DNA of 64,000 bases, taken from contig NZ_CP156795.1 of NCBI RefSeq assembly GCF_039862785.1, positions 1,302,001 to 1,366,000 of the forward strand, given 5' to 3'. Shown piece after piece: positions 38,158 through 48,393 of this stretch; the first letter of the stretch is position 1; the number at the start of each line of letters is the position of its first letter. The position numbers and the translations under genes are program-made. A model generated the notes under the pieces. It saw only the letters and a list, made by a program, of their open reading frames with translations. It ran no database searches and had not been told where the DNA came from. Source of the DNA: Acinetobacter sp. ANC 7912. Its GTDB lineage: Bacteria; Pseudomonadota; Gammaproteobacteria; Pseudomonadales; Moraxellaceae.

Positions 38158-38889
38158 ATGATGTTGGATTCTAAAAAGCCGCGTTTTGGCCGTATTTTGC
38201 TGAAACTTTCAGGCGAAGCACTTGCAGGCAACAAGGATATGGGTATTGATGCCCAAATCCTGGACCAGATGTCTCTATCAATTGCTCACCTGGTTGGCCT
38301 AGGTGTACAAGTGGGTATTGTTGTGGGTGGCGGTAACCTGTATCGAGGAAGCCAGTTGCAAAAAGACGGTCTGGTTGGTCGTGTAACCGGTGATCAGATG
38401 GGTATGCTAGCAACTGTGATGAACGGTCTGGCGCTACGTGATGCACTGGTACGCCGTAATATCAAGACACGTTTGCTGTCAGCGCTGCCAATCGGCACTG
38501 TTGTAGAATCATACTCTAGCCGTGATGCGATCCGTCACCTGACTCGTGGTGAAGTGTGTGTATTCGTTGCCGGTACTGGTAACCCGTTCTTTACTACGGA
38601 TACAGCAGCTTGCCTGCGTGGTATTGAAATCGAAGCGAATCTGATCCTGAAAGCGACTAAGGTTGATGGCGTTTATAACAAAGATCCAAGCAAATACGAA
38701 GATGCAGTGAAATACGATTCATTGACATTTGATCAGGTGCTGGATGAAAAACTAGGGGTGATGGATTTAACAGCAATCTGTCTGTGCCGTGACCACAACG
38801 TACCGCTGCAAGTATTCGATATGAATAAGTCTGGTGCTTTATTGTCCGTTGTGATGGGTGAAAATGAGGGTACTCACGTCACCAATTAA
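38158..38889 (+). CDS. pyrH: UMP kinase PyrH
   Basis: 243 residues from ATG 38158 (GGAG 5-6 bases upstream; an adjacent ATG at 38161 is equally possible). Amino-acid-kinase fold: [67 protein letters not shown], and [16 protein letters not shown]. It phosphorylates UMP to UDP and is typically hexameric, activated by GTP and inhibited by UTP. Directly upstream of frr, as in most Gammaproteobacteria. Confidence 0.97.
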   Translation: MMLDSKKPRFGRILLKLSGEALAGNKDMGIDAQILDQMSLSIAHLVGLGVQVGIVVGGGNLYRGSQLQKDGLVGRVTGDQMGMLATVMNGLALRDALVRRNIKTRLLSALPIGTVVESYSSRDAIRHLTRGEVCVFVAGTGNPFFTTDTAACLRGIEIEANLILKATKVDGVYNKDPSKYEDAVKYDSLTFDQVLDEKLGVMDLTAICLCRDHNVPLQVFDMNKSGALLSVVMGENEGTHVTN

Positions 38890-38967
38890 TGACGTGAGGC
38901 TCGAAGCCCTTTATACTAGTTCCCGATTTAGCTTTTACATTTTTTAGAATTAAGTAAGGAAGATCAT

Positions 38968-39522
38968 ATGATTAACGATCTTAAAAAAGACGCAGAAGAC
39001 CGTATGAACAAGTCACTTGACTCGTTGGAACATGGTTTTGCAAAAGTTCGTACTGGACGTGCACATCCATCCATTCTGAACGGTGTTATGGTTCCTTACT
39101 ATGGCTCAGATGTGCCATTGAACCAGGTTGCTAACATTGGTGTTGAAGATTCGCGTACATTACTGGTTCAACCATTCGAACGTACAATGGTTGCAGCAAT
39201 TGACAAAGCGATCCGTGAATCTGATCTAGGCTTGAACCCAATTACGGCTGACGCGATTCGTGTACCAATGGCAGCACTGACAGAAGAAACCCGTCGTGAC
39301 ATGCAGAAAATTGCGCGTAATGAAGCTGAAAATGCTAAAGTTGCGATTCGTAACATTCGCCGTGATGTGTTGGGTGACATCAAAGCTCTATTGAAAGAAA
39401 AAGAAATTTCTGAAGATGAAGAGCGTCGTGCATCTGATGAAATCCAGAAAATTACCGATAAATATGTTGCAGAAGTGGACAAACGTCTGGCTGCAAAAGA
39501 AGCTGAATTGATGAAGGTCTAA
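38968..39522 (+). CDS. frr: Ribosome recycling factor Frr
   Basis: 184 residues, the normal length. Three-helix-bundle domain with [20 protein letters not shown] near the N-terminus and [22 protein letters not shown]...[12 protein letters not shown] in the C-terminal helices. With EF-G it splits the post-termination ribosome. Good AAGGAAG Shine-Dalgarno. The stop lies 7 bases before uppS. Confidence 0.97.
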   Translation: MINDLKKDAEDRMNKSLDSLEHGFAKVRTGRAHPSILNGVMVPYYGSDVPLNQVANIGVEDSRTLLVQPFERTMVAAIDKAIRESDLGLNPITADAIRVPMAALTEETRRDMQKIARNEAENAKVAIRNIRRDVLGDIKALLKEKEISEDEERRASDEIQKITDKYVAEVDKRLAAKEAELMKV

Positions 39523-39529
39523 TTCATCA

Positions 39530-40282
39530 ATGACCCATCCTGAAGAAAGTACCCGTCTTCCAAGACATGTTGCCATCATCATGGATGGCAACAACCGTTT
39601 TGCCAAAAAAAATCAGATGCAAAAAGGTGAAGGACACCGTGAAGGGAAAACTGTCCTTGATCCGATTGTCGAACACTGTAGAAAAAGAAATATTCAGGCC
39701 TTAACTGTATTCGCATTTTCGAGTGAAAACTGGAACCGTCCACAGTATGAAGTGGACCTACTCATGAAATTGCTTGAAGACACAATTCATGAACAGTTGC
39801 CGCGCATGGAAAAATTCAATATTGCCTTACGCTTTATCGGCGATCGCAGCCGTTTATCTCCTGAACTGCAAGCTTTAATGTTGCAAGCTGAGGAAAGGAC
39901 TGCTAAGTTCGATAGCATGACCCTGACCATTGCCGTGAGTTACGGCGGTATGTGGGACATGGCGCAGGCTGCGAAACGCATTGCCGCGGATGTTTTAACA
40001 AATAAATTAGAACTTGATGCAATTGATACTGAAGTTTTTGGTCAATATGTAAGTCTGAGTGATTTACCCCCTGTGGATCTGTTGATTCGTACCGGTGGTG
40101 ATTTCCGTTTATCCAATTTCCTGTTGTGGCAGGCAGCATATGCGGAACTGTATTTCACTGATACCTTATGGCCAGAATTTACCATTGAAGAGCTGGATGA
40201 TGCCTTTGCGGTCTTTGGTGGGCGCGAACGCCGTTTTGGCAAAACTTCAGAACAGATTCAGCAAGAGAAACTTGAGAATTAA
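39530..40282 (+). CDS. uppS: Undecaprenyl diphosphate synthase UppS (IspU)
   Basis: 250 residues. Catalytic segment HVAIIMDGNNRFAKK (Asp and Arg conserved; the more usual MDGNGRW is changed to NNRF), AFSSENWNRP, and the late IRTGGDFRLSNFLLWQAAYAELYFTD with substrate-binding arginines. It condenses eight isopentenyl diphosphates onto farnesyl diphosphate to make the peptidoglycan and LPS carrier. Spacing to frr and cdsA is under 10 bases, implying one operon. Confidence 0.95.
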   Translation: MTHPEESTRLPRHVAIIMDGNNRFAKKNQMQKGEGHREGKTVLDPIVEHCRKRNIQALTVFAFSSENWNRPQYEVDLLMKLLEDTIHEQLPRMEKFNIALRFIGDRSRLSPELQALMLQAEERTAKFDSMTLTIAVSYGGMWDMAQAAKRIAADVLTNKLELDAIDTEVFGQYVSLSDLPPVDLLIRTGGDFRLSNFLLWQAAYAELYFTDTLWPEFTIEELDDAFAVFGGRERRFGKTSEQIQQEKLEN

Positions 40283-40285
40283 TAC

Positions 40286-41110
40286 ATGTTAGAGCGGATT
40301 ATAACCGCATTGGTATTGGTGGCTGTTGTACTGAGTTGTATGTTTGCCACCACATCTTATTACCCAATGTTTGTGTTGATGGTTGTCGCTGCAGGCGTTG
40401 CCGGTTATGAGTGGTTCAAGCTCATGCCACGCCAGGGAAGAAAAGTGCTCAAGCCAGTTGCATGGGGTTATGGCTTGCTCACCGCAGTTCTTTCAGCACT
40501 TGCACTTCATTTTAATGATATGTCGATGCTGCTCTGGATTGCATCGATTCTGACCTGGATTTTAAGTATTTACTGGGTCAAATCCTATCCAGAATATGAT
40601 GGCTGGTACAATCCAAGCTTGTATGGAATCGGCGTCATCCTGATTTCTGCTGCCGTCACAGCTATCTATTCAGTCTGGGATAGTTCACCTTGGTGGCTGA
40701 TGTACTTGTTCCTGTTGGTTTGGGGCGCAGATAGCGGTGCTTATTTTGTTGGTCGTAAATTTGGCAAGAAAAAACTGGCACCAAGTGTCAGCCCAAACAA
40801 ATCAGTTGAAGGTTTGTATGGGGGTATCCTGACTTCGATGTTGATTGTCATTACAGTGGCATTACTTTACCTGGATATCAGTATTCCAGAGCTGATTTTG
40901 TTTCTGATTTTGTCAGTATTAACCGTATTTAGTTCTGTCTTGGGCGATCTGTTTGAATCCATGATCAAACGTCGCGCAGGCATTAAAGATTCGGGTCGTA
41001 TTCTGCCAGGTCATGGTGGTGTATTGGACCGAATTGATTCTCTCCTCGCTGCAGCACCGATCTTTGCTGCTGGCATGTATGTTTTAAAATTAATTGGCGT
41101 AGATTTATAG
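40286..41110 (+). CDS. cdsA: Phosphatidate cytidylyltransferase CdsA
   Basis: 274 residues with about eight membrane segments. The C-terminal CDP-diglyceride synthetase signature is present: SVSPNKSVEG, VLGDLFESMIKRRAGIKDSGRILPGHGGVLDRIDSL. It converts phosphatidic acid and CTP into CDP-diacylglycerol, the precursor of all phospholipids, in the inner membrane. The stop abuts the dxr ATG. Confidence 0.95.
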   Translation: MLERIITALVLVAVVLSCMFATTSYYPMFVLMVVAAGVAGYEWFKLMPRQGRKVLKPVAWGYGLLTAVLSALALHFNDMSMLLWIASILTWILSIYWVKSYPEYDGWYNPSLYGIGVILISAAVTAIYSVWDSSPWWLMYLFLLVWGADSGAYFVGRKFGKKKLAPSVSPNKSVEGLYGGILTSMLIVITVALLYLDISIPELILFLILSVLTVFSSVLGDLFESMIKRRAGIKDSGRILPGHGGVLDRIDSLLAAAPIFAAGMYVLKLIGVDL

Positions 41111-42307
41111 ATGTCACAAGCTGTTTGTATATTGGGTGCTACAGGTTCCATTGGTCAAAGTACTTTAAAGATCCTGCAGCGACATCCTGAAGCCTACAGC
41201 GTATTTGCTGTGACTGCCCAAAGCCGCATTGCGGAACTGGTTGAGATATGCAAGAAGTTCCGACCGAAAGTTGCTGTGGTGCCAGCGTCCAGAGTGGATG
41301 AGCTGGCACAATTACTTAAACAGCATCAATTATCTGAAATTGAAATCCTGCAGGATGAAGCTGGGCTGATTGCGGTTGCTGAACATCCAGAAGTGGATGT
41401 AGTGATGGCTGCGATTGTTGGTGCAGCAGGCTTGTTGCCGACGTTAGCTGCTGTAAAAGCGGGTAAGCGTGTGCTGCTAGCTAATAAAGAAGCTTTGGTA
41501 ATGTCGGGTGACATCATGATGCAAGCCGCCCGTGACCATGGTGCTTTATTGCTTCCAGTGGATTCCGAGCACAATGCTATTTTTCAGTGTTTACCAGCCA
41601 ATTATTTCGAAGCTGAACGTAATGGAAAACCAAAACTGGGCGTACAGCAGATTCTACTGACTGCCTCTGGTGGGCCATTTCTGAACCATACGCTTGAACA
41701 GCTTAAAATGGTGACACCAGCCCAAGCTTGTAAACATCCGAACTGGTCCATGGGTCAAAAGATCTCAGTTGATTCGGCGACTTTGATGAACAAAGGCTTG
41801 GAACTCATTGAAGCCTGTCATTTATTTGCGGTAAAAGAACAATTTGTTACAGTGGTGGTGCATCCACAGAGTATTATTCACTCCATGGTTCAATATGTAG
41901 ATGGTTCAACTTTGGCACAAATGGGTAATCCGGATATGTGTACGCCGATTGCACATGCGTTGGCTTGGCCGGAGCGGATTAGCACGCATGTTGCACCACT
42001 GGATATGTTTATCCACTCTCAATTGAATTTTCAGCAACCGGATACTCAGCGTTTTCCTGCACTGAAACTAGCCCGTCAGGCCATGCAGCAAGGCGGAATT
42101 GCACCCGCGATTTTGAACGCAGCCAATGAAATTGCCGTGGCAGCTTTTCTAAATGAAAAAATTGCTTTCACTCAAATTCCTCAGGTGGTTGAACATACGC
42201 TAAATTCGATGGACAATCAGACAGCAGATCAGCTGGATGTGATTCTTCAGGCTGACCAGCAGGCGCGTGATATTGCACGTCAATTTGTTGTAAATAAAGG
42301 AAGTTAA
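41111..42307 (+). CDS. dxr: 1-deoxy-D-xylulose 5-phosphate reductoisomerase Dxr
   Basis: 398 residues. NADPH-binding [16 protein letters not shown], metal and substrate residues in [13 protein letters not shown], the flexible loop [12 protein letters not shown]...[23 protein letters not shown], and the C-terminal helical domain. It makes 2-C-methyl-D-erythritol 4-phosphate, the first committed isoprenoid intermediate, so it feeds UppS upstream in the same operon. It starts directly after the cdsA stop. Confidence 0.97.
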   Translation: MSQAVCILGATGSIGQSTLKILQRHPEAYSVFAVTAQSRIAELVEICKKFRPKVAVVPASRVDELAQLLKQHQLSEIEILQDEAGLIAVAEHPEVDVVMAAIVGAAGLLPTLAAVKAGKRVLLANKEALVMSGDIMMQAARDHGALLLPVDSEHNAIFQCLPANYFEAERNGKPKLGVQQILLTASGGPFLNHTLEQLKMVTPAQACKHPNWSMGQKISVDSATLMNKGLELIEACHLFAVKEQFVTVVVHPQSIIHSMVQYVDGSTLAQMGNPDMCTPIAHALAWPERISTHVAPLDMFIHSQLNFQQPDTQRFPALKLARQAMQQGGIAPAILNAANEIAVAAFLNEKIAFTQIPQVVEHTLNSMDNQTADQLDVILQADQQARDIARQFVVNKGS

Positions 42308-42310
42308 TCC

Positions 42311-43666
42311 ATGAACGCCTTGTTTATTATCGCAGCTGCAATACTGTTATTGGGTCCGCTCATTGCGATTCATGAATTTGGACACTACTTTGTAGCGCGT
42401 AAACTGGGCGTGAAGGTGCTGGTTTACTCGATTGGCTTTGGCCCAACCGTATTAAAATGGACGTCGAAAAAATCCGGGATCAATTACCAGTTATCCGCTT
42501 TGCCATTTGGTGGCTATGTGAAAATGCTGGATGAGCGTGAAGGTAATGTCCCTGAGCAAGATTTGCTGAAAGCATTTAACCGTCAGCATCCATGGAAGCG
42601 TATTGCCATTGTCGCTGCTGGCCCACTGATCAATCTTTTCTTTGCAGTGATCCTGTTCTGGATTCTGTTTCTGCCGGCTCAAGAGCAATTAAATACCCGT
42701 GTTGGTCAAGTCCTGCCAAATACGCCTGCTGCTACGGTACAAATGCAGCAAGGTGACAAAATTGTTGCGGTGGATGGAACACAAGTCAGCACGTGGGAAA
42801 AACTGAACTATGCACTGGTCGACCGTGTCGGTGAAACTGGGCAGATTACAATTCAGGCTGAGCGTGATGGACAGGTCAAAAACTTTAATCTGCCGATTCA
42901 GAACTTCCTGAAAGATCAATCACAATCTCCACTCGATGTATTAGGCTTCATCCCATATCGTCCTGAGATTCCGGCAGTAGTATCCAAACTCAGTGAAGAT
43001 GGCGCAGCTATTCGTCAAGGGATGAAAGAAGGTGACAAGATTGTTGCCATTGACGGTAAGTCAATGCAGAACTGGTACGATGTGGTACAGGTGGTACAGG
43101 TATCTCCAGAAAAATTACTGAAAATTGACGTATTACGTAATGGTCAGGTGGTGCACTTACAGGTGATGCCGCAGGCAAAACGCGACAATATGGGGAATGT
43201 GACTGGTATGCTGGGTGTACAAAGCGACCCAGGTAAAATCACCATTCCTGCAGAATATAAACAAACGATTCAATACAGTCCGACCGAAGCATTGGTGATG
43301 GCCTTTGACAAGACGGCACAGCTGTCGTCCATGATCCTGAACTCGATCGTGAAAATGGTACGTGGTCTGATTGGTCTGGATAATTTATCTGGTCCGATCA
43401 CGATCGCGAAAGTAGCGGGCCAAAGTGCAGAAATGGGTTGGCAAACTTTTATTTCCTTTATGGCACTAATGAGTGTAAGTTTAGGGATATTGAATTTACT
43501 GCCGATTCCAATGCTTGATGGCGGACATTTGGTTTACTATTTTATTGAATTATTGCGTGGTAAACCTGTTTCTGAACAAATACAATTGGTTGGCTTAAAA
43601 ATTGGTATGGTATTGCTGGGTAGTATGATGCTACTGGCTCTATTTAATGATTTTATGCGTTTATAA
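42311..43666 (+). CDS. rseP: Site-2 protease RseP
   Basis: 451 residues. Zinc-protease motif HEFGH at residues 21-25 in the first membrane helix, two PDZ domains (about 130-200 and 220-300: PNTPAATVQMQQGDKIVAVDG, GAAIRQGMKEGDKIVAIDG) and the second active-site motif PMLDGGHLVYY near the C-terminus, with the final membrane helices. It cleaves membrane anti-sigma factors and signal peptides within the bilayer. Three bases separate it from dxr and 40 from bamA. Confidence 0.96.
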   Translation: MNALFIIAAAILLLGPLIAIHEFGHYFVARKLGVKVLVYSIGFGPTVLKWTSKKSGINYQLSALPFGGYVKMLDEREGNVPEQDLLKAFNRQHPWKRIAIVAAGPLINLFFAVILFWILFLPAQEQLNTRVGQVLPNTPAATVQMQQGDKIVAVDGTQVSTWEKLNYALVDRVGETGQITIQAERDGQVKNFNLPIQNFLKDQSQSPLDVLGFIPYRPEIPAVVSKLSEDGAAIRQGMKEGDKIVAIDGKSMQNWYDVVQVVQVSPEKLLKIDVLRNGQVVHLQVMPQAKRDNMGNVTGMLGVQSDPGKITIPAEYKQTIQYSPTEALVMAFDKTAQLSSMILNSIVKMVRGLIGLDNLSGPITIAKVAGQSAEMGWQTFISFMALMSVSLGILNLLPIPMLDGGHLVYYFIELLRGKPVSEQIQLVGLKIGMVLLGSMMLLALFNDFMRL

Positions 43667-43706
43667 CAACGTAGATGGAATAAATTAACAAGCGGAAAAG
43701 ACTGGC

Positions 43707-46223
43707 ATGCAGCACACACATTTATTTATGCCTTTGGCACTCGTTAGTGCTATGGCAGTTGCACAACAAGCATATGCAGCAGATGAATTCACAGTAGAAG
43801 ATATAAAATTTGATGGATTGGTCCGCCTAACTCCTGAAAATGTGTCTGGCTTAGTGCCAATCAATAGTGGTGATCGGGTTAATGATCCGATCATCGCGAA
43901 TGCGATCCGCAGTCTGTATGCTTCAGGCTTGTTCGATGATATAAAAGCTACTCAGGTCGGTAATACACTGGTGTTTCAGGTAGTTGAACGTCCGGTCATT
44001 TCCAAGATCGAACTGAAAGGCAATAAGCTAATCCCGAAAGAAGCTTTGGAAGAAGGCTTGAAAAAAATGGGACTTGCTGAAGGTGAAGTTCTGAAAAAAT
44101 CTGCATTACAAACAGTTGAAACCGAGCTTGAACAGCAATATATGCAGCAAGGTCGTTATGATGCAGATGTGACAGTAAAAACCACAGCAAAGCCAAACAA
44201 CCGTGTTGATCTGCTAATCGAGTTTGTTGAAGGTAAAGCAGCCAAAGTCTTTGATATCAATATCATTGGCAATACGGTTTTTAAAGAAGATGAGATTAAA
44301 CAGGCTTTTGCAATCAAGGAAAGCTCCTGGAACTCGGTAATTTCGCGTAACGACCGCTATGCACGTGAGAAAATGGCGGCGAGTCTTGAATCACTGCGTG
44401 CGATGTATCTGAACCGTGGCTATATCAACTTTAATATCAATAATTCAAGCTTAAACCTGAGCGAAGATAAAAAGCATGTTTTTATTGAAGTATCTGTAGA
44501 TGAAGGTGAACAGTTCAAGTTCGGTGAAACCAAATTCTTGGGTGATGCACTATATTCGACTGATGAACTGAAAACTCTGCAGCTCTATAAAAATGGTGAA
44601 ATCTATTCACAAGAAAAGGTAAATGCTGTTAAGCAATTGTTACTGCGTAAATATGGTAATGCAGGCTATTACTTTGCTGAAGTGAATATTGTCCCTGAGA
44701 TTAATAAAGAAACCAAGTTAGTTGACCTTAACTATTATATCAATCCCGGTCAACAGGTGACTGTGCGTCGTATTAACTTCAGTGGTAATAGCAAAACCGC
44801 TGATGAAGTGTTACGTCGTGAAATGCGCCAAATGGAAAGTGCGCTGGCAAGCAATGAAAAAATTGACTTGTCTAAAGTCCGTCTGGAGCGTACCGGTTTC
44901 TTTAAAACCGTAGATATTAAGCCAGTGCGTATTCCTGGTTCACCAGACCAGATTGATCTGGATGTAAAAGTTGAAGAGCAACATTCAGGGACTAGTACCT
45001 TAGCAGTCGGTTTCTCGCAAAGTGGTGGTGTAACTTTCCAAGCCGGGCTAAGCCAGACGAATTTTTTGGGTACAGGTAACAGCGTTTCGATTGATCTGTC
45101 ACGTTCTGAAACTCAAGACTATTATAACCTAAGTGTAACTGATCCATACTTCACCATTGATGGTGTTCGTCGAGGTTATAATCTGTACTACCGTAAAACC
45201 AAGTTAGATGATGACTATAACGTTAATAACTATGTTACAGATAGCTTAGGTGGAGGTATTAGCTTCGGTTATCCAATTGATGAAAATCAGAGTTTGAGTT
45301 TTGGTTTAAATATTGATCAGACAGAAGTAACTACAGGACCTTATGTTTCTACCTATGTGCGTGATTATTTGTTAGCGAATGGTGGTAAAGATACGGCACG
45401 TGGAGATGTATGTTTAGGAACGTACAAGACTATTTACGACGATAAAGGTACTCCAATTGGTTTAGAATGTGAGGGTGAAATTATTCCAGATGTACCAAAT
45501 GCATTTGAGGGTGATTTCTTAACTTATAACTTAAATTTGGGATGGTCATATAACACCTTAAACCGTCCAATATTTCCTACTACCGGTATCTCGCATCGTG
45601 TGAATGGTGAAATTGCTTTACCGGGAAGTGATGTTGAATATCAGAAAGTCACTTATGATGCAAATGTTTACTTCCCATTAGGCAAGAATTTCGTGGCTCG
45701 TGGTTATGGTAAGTTGGGTTATGGTAATGACCTTCCATTCTATAAAAACTTCTATGCAGGTGGCTTTGGTTCAGTACGTGGTTATGAAAACAGTACACTC
45801 GGGCCAAAATACCCGAGTGTGATATCGAATAACAATCGTAATTATGATTACGATCCTGAAGAAGTGGGTGGTAATGCTTTAGTACAGTTTGGTGCTGAAT
45901 TGGCACTCCCAGTACCATTTAAAGGAGATTGGGCGCGTCAGGTCCGTCCAGTGCTATTTGCTGAAGGTGCACAAGTTTTTGATACAAACTGTGATGTTCC
46001 AAATGGTGATGTTTACGATAAAAACGGTGATGCAATTAATGCCAAGAAATATTGTAAAGACAACTTTGGCTTTGATTTAGGTAATATGCGTTATAGCGTA
46101 GGTGCTGGCTTTACCTGGATTACCATGATTGGTCCATTATCATTGAGTTATGCATACCCATTGAATGAAAAAGATGGTGATGATACCAAGAATATCCAGT
46201 TTGAGATTGGTCGTACTTTCTAA
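43707..46223 (+). CDS. bamA: Outer membrane assembly factor BamA
   Basis: 838 residues. Signal peptide ending around AYAADEF, five POTRA repeats (about 25-420; for example FTVEDIKFDGLVRLTPENV, FDINIIGNTVFKEDEIK) and the 16-strand barrel. The barrel has the loop-6 motif VRGYENSTLGP, close to the usual VRGF, and ends with the C-terminal FEIGRTF, an outer-membrane insertion signal ending in Phe. It folds and inserts outer-membrane proteins. A terminator-like hairpin follows. Confidence 0.97.
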   Translation: MQHTHLFMPLALVSAMAVAQQAYAADEFTVEDIKFDGLVRLTPENVSGLVPINSGDRVNDPIIANAIRSLYASGLFDDIKATQVGNTLVFQVVERPVISKIELKGNKLIPKEALEEGLKKMGLAEGEVLKKSALQTVETELEQQYMQQGRYDADVTVKTTAKPNNRVDLLIEFVEGKAAKVFDINIIGNTVFKEDEIKQAFAIKESSWNSVISRNDRYAREKMAASLESLRAMYLNRGYINFNINNSSLNLSEDKKHVFIEVSVDEGEQFKFGETKFLGDALYSTDELKTLQLYKNGEIYSQEKVNAVKQLLLRKYGNAGYYFAEVNIVPEINKETKLVDLNYYINPGQQVTVRRINFSGNSKTADEVLRREMRQMESALASNEKIDLSKVRLERTGFFKTVDIKPVRIPGSPDQIDLDVKVEEQHSGTSTLAVGFSQSGGVTFQAGLSQTNFLGTGNSVSIDLSRSETQDYYNLSVTDPYFTIDGVRRGYNLYYRKTKLDDDYNVNNYVTDSLGGGISFGYPIDENQSLSFGLNIDQTEVTTGPYVSTYVRDYLLANGGKDTARGDVCLGTYKTIYDDKGTPIGLECEGEIIPDVPNAFEGDFLTYNLNLGWSYNTLNRPIFPTTGISHRVNGEIALPGSDVEYQKVTYDANVYFPLGKNFVARGYGKLGYGNDLPFYKNFYAGGFGSVRGYENSTLGPKYPSVISNNNRNYDYDPEEVGGNALVQFGAELALPVPFKGDWARQVRPVLFAEGAQVFDTNCDVPNGDVYDKNGDAINAKKYCKDNFGFDLGNMRYSVGAGFTWITMIGPLSLSYAYPLNEKDGDDTKNIQFEIGRTF

Positions 46224-46248
46224 TAGTATTGAATACATTTGATATTTT

Positions 46249-46296
46249 CTGGCCTTGTAAAATGACAATTCAATGTTATTTGCAAGGCCATTTTTA
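46249..46296 (+). terminator. Possible terminator between bamA and skp
   Basis: GGCCTTG (46251-46257) and CAAGGCC (46283-46289) pair across a 25-base loop and are followed by ATTTTT. It may limit read-through into skp. Confidence 0.5.
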
Positions 46297-46326
46297 TAGA
46301 TAGCCTTTTAATTTAATAGAGAATTA

Positions 46327-46827
46327 ATGATGAAAAAAATGATGATGGTTGCAGGTATTGCTGCAGCAAGTTTGACCTCAATGACGCAGGCTGCAGGTAT
46401 TGGTGTGATCGATTTAGAACGCGTTGTAGAAAACAGTACCTATCTCAAACAGCAAAATACTGCTTTTCAGCAAAAGATCAAACCGCAAAGCACCAAGCTT
46501 GAACAGCTGAATCAGGAGTTGCAAGCGATTCAACAACGTGCTCAAGCCAATCCTAAAATGAGTGAAGCGGACAAGAAAAAACTGAGCGATCAGTATCAAG
46601 CTAAATTCAAGGAACTGGAACAGTTGCAACAGTCTGTTCAAAGCAGTGCACAAAATTCAATCCAACAGATTCGTTCAGTTTTTGATAGCCGTATCAAACA
46701 AGTTGCTGAGCAATTACGTCAAGAGAACAAGTTGGATGCGGTTTTGAATAAAAATAGCGCACTTGCCTATGACGCTAAGTATGATTTAACTGATAAAATG
46801 ATTCAAAAGGTTAATGCAATTAAATAA
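46327..46827 (+). CDS. skp: Periplasmic chaperone Skp/OmpH
   Basis: 166 residues. Signal peptide ([19 protein letters not shown]), a short beta strand [14 protein letters not shown], then a long, glutamine- and lysine-rich coiled-coil (about residues 40-130) typical of Skp tentacles, and a C-terminal strand segment. It holds unfolded outer-membrane proteins in the periplasm and hands them to BamA. Located 4 bases before lpxD when that gene starts at ATG 46832. Confidence 0.92.
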   Translation: MMKKMMMVAGIAAASLTSMTQAAGIGVIDLERVVENSTYLKQQNTAFQQKIKPQSTKLEQLNQELQAIQQRAQANPKMSEADKKKLSDQYQAKFKELEQLQQSVQSSAQNSIQQIRSVFDSRIKQVAEQLRQENKLDAVLNKNSALAYDAKYDLTDKMIQKVNAIK

Positions 46828-46831
46828 TTCA

Positions 46832-47902
46832 ATGAATCATCAACAGTTTCAATTAGCTGACCTTGCTCGTCTGGTTCAAGGCGAGTGTGTAGGTCAGGCA
46901 GATTTGCAGTTAAGAGGCTTGGCGAGTCTTGAACATGCAACTTCTCAAGATCTGGCATTTGTCAATGTAGATAAATATCTGGAACAAGCACAAAACAGTC
47001 AGGCCGGTGCACTGATTGTCACCGCTGAACTAAAAGCACAGCTAAGTTCACATCAGAATTTTATTGTCGTCGCAAATCCTTATCTGGCTTTTGCTATCCT
47101 GACTCATGTCTTTGAGAAAAAGCAAACTCAGCGCGGGATCGAAAGCACGGCTCAGATTCATCCTTCAGCAGTTATCGCAGAAGATGCCTACATTGGTCAC
47201 TATGTCGTGATTGGTGAGAACTGTGTGGTGGGTTCCAATACCATTATCAATTCACATGCTCAAATTGATGATGGTGTCGAAATTGGTAAAGACTGCTTTA
47301 TCGATGCGCATGTCACGCTAACAGGTGAAACCAAAGTGGGTGATCGTGTACGGATCCATGCTAATACTGTGGTCGGTAGTGAAGGTTTTGGCTTTGCACC
47401 TTATCAAGGGAAATGGAACCGTATTGCTCAATTAGGTTCCGTTCGTATTGGTGATGATGTACGTATCGGTTCAAACTGTAGTATTGACCGTGGCGCACTC
47501 GATGACACAATTTTAGAAAATGGTGTCATTATTGATAATCTTGTGCAAATCGCGCATAACGTTCATATTGGTGAAAATACTGCCATTGCTGCTACCTGTG
47601 GTATTGCAGGTAGTACTACGATTGGCAAAAACTGTATCCTTGCAGGTGCTTGTGGTGTGGCAGGGCATCTACATATCACTGATAATGTAACATTGACCGG
47701 AATGTCAATGGTGACAAATAACATTACAGAGCCAGGGACCTATTCTTCAGGTATGGGTTTATTGCCAAATCAACAATGGAAACGCACGGTTGTTCGCTTG
47801 AGACAATTAGCAGATGTGCCATTGACCCAGGTAATGAAACGCCTTGATCATATGCAATCTCAAATTGAGTCCATTGAATCAACATTTAAGTTGCGTAAAT
47901 AA
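46832..47902 (+). CDS. lpxD: UDP-3-O-acylglucosamine N-acyltransferase LpxD
   Basis: 356 residues from ATG 46832; the earlier ATG at 46814 would overlap skp and add residues not seen in the family. N-terminal uridine-binding domain ([15 protein letters not shown]), then a left-handed beta-helix of hexapeptide repeats with the catalytic histidine in [17 protein letters not shown], and the C-terminal helix ([18 protein letters not shown]). It adds the second 3-hydroxyacyl chain to the lipid A precursor. Confidence 0.95.
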   Translation: MNHQQFQLADLARLVQGECVGQADLQLRGLASLEHATSQDLAFVNVDKYLEQAQNSQAGALIVTAELKAQLSSHQNFIVVANPYLAFAILTHVFEKKQTQRGIESTAQIHPSAVIAEDAYIGHYVVIGENCVVGSNTIINSHAQIDDGVEIGKDCFIDAHVTLTGETKVGDRVRIHANTVVGSEGFGFAPYQGKWNRIAQLGSVRIGDDVRIGSNCSIDRGALDDTILENGVIIDNLVQIAHNVHIGENTAIAATCGIAGSTTIGKNCILAGACGVAGHLHITDNVTLTGMSMVTNNITEPGTYSSGMGLLPNQQWKRTVVRLRQLADVPLTQVMKRLDHMQSQIESIESTFKLRK

Positions 47903-47904
47903 TT

Positions 47905-48393
47905 ATGATGACAGAATCGAATATGCCTACATTCACGAAGCCTGAATTGCCAATGAATATTCAAACGATTCGTGAATATTTGCCTCACCGTTATCCATTC
48001 TTGTTGGTGGATCGAGTTGTAGATATCACTGATAATGGCATCGTAGGTTATAAAAACGTCTCAATTAATGAAGAGTTTTTGCAGGGCCATTTCCCGAATT
48101 ACCCGATCATGCCAGGCGTGCTGATTGTTGAGGCATTAGCACAGGTCTCTGGTATCCTTGGTTTTGTCATGAACAATGAGACTCCGAAAGAGGGCTCTTT
48201 GTTCCTTTTTGCTGGTGCAGAGAAGGTTCGATTTAAAAAACAGGTGGTTGCTGGCGACCAATTGGTGCTTAAATCTGAATTAGTGATGCAAAAGCGTGGC
48301 ATTTACAAATATAATTGTATAGCCACAGTGGATGGCGTAGTCGCAACAACCGCGGAAATCATGATTTCCCATCTGAAAGTCGAGCAGGCATGA
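47905..48393 (+). CDS. fabZ: 3-hydroxyacyl-[ACP] dehydratase FabZ
   Basis: 162 residues (ATG 47905 or 47908). Hot-dog fold with the catalytic HRYPFLLVDRV segment (His) and the FPNYPIMPGVLIVEALAQVSG helix carrying the catalytic Glu. It dehydrates 3-hydroxyacyl-ACP in fatty-acid synthesis and so competes for the acyl donors used by LpxA and LpxD. The stop overlaps the lpxA ATG by 4 bases. Confidence 0.96.
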   Translation: MMTESNMPTFTKPELPMNIQTIREYLPHRYPFLLVDRVVDITDNGIVGYKNVSINEEFLQGHFPNYPIMPGVLIVEALAQVSGILGFVMNNETPKEGSLFLFAGAEKVRFKKQVVAGDQLVLKSELVMQKRGIYKYNCIATVDGVVATTAEIMISHLKVEQA

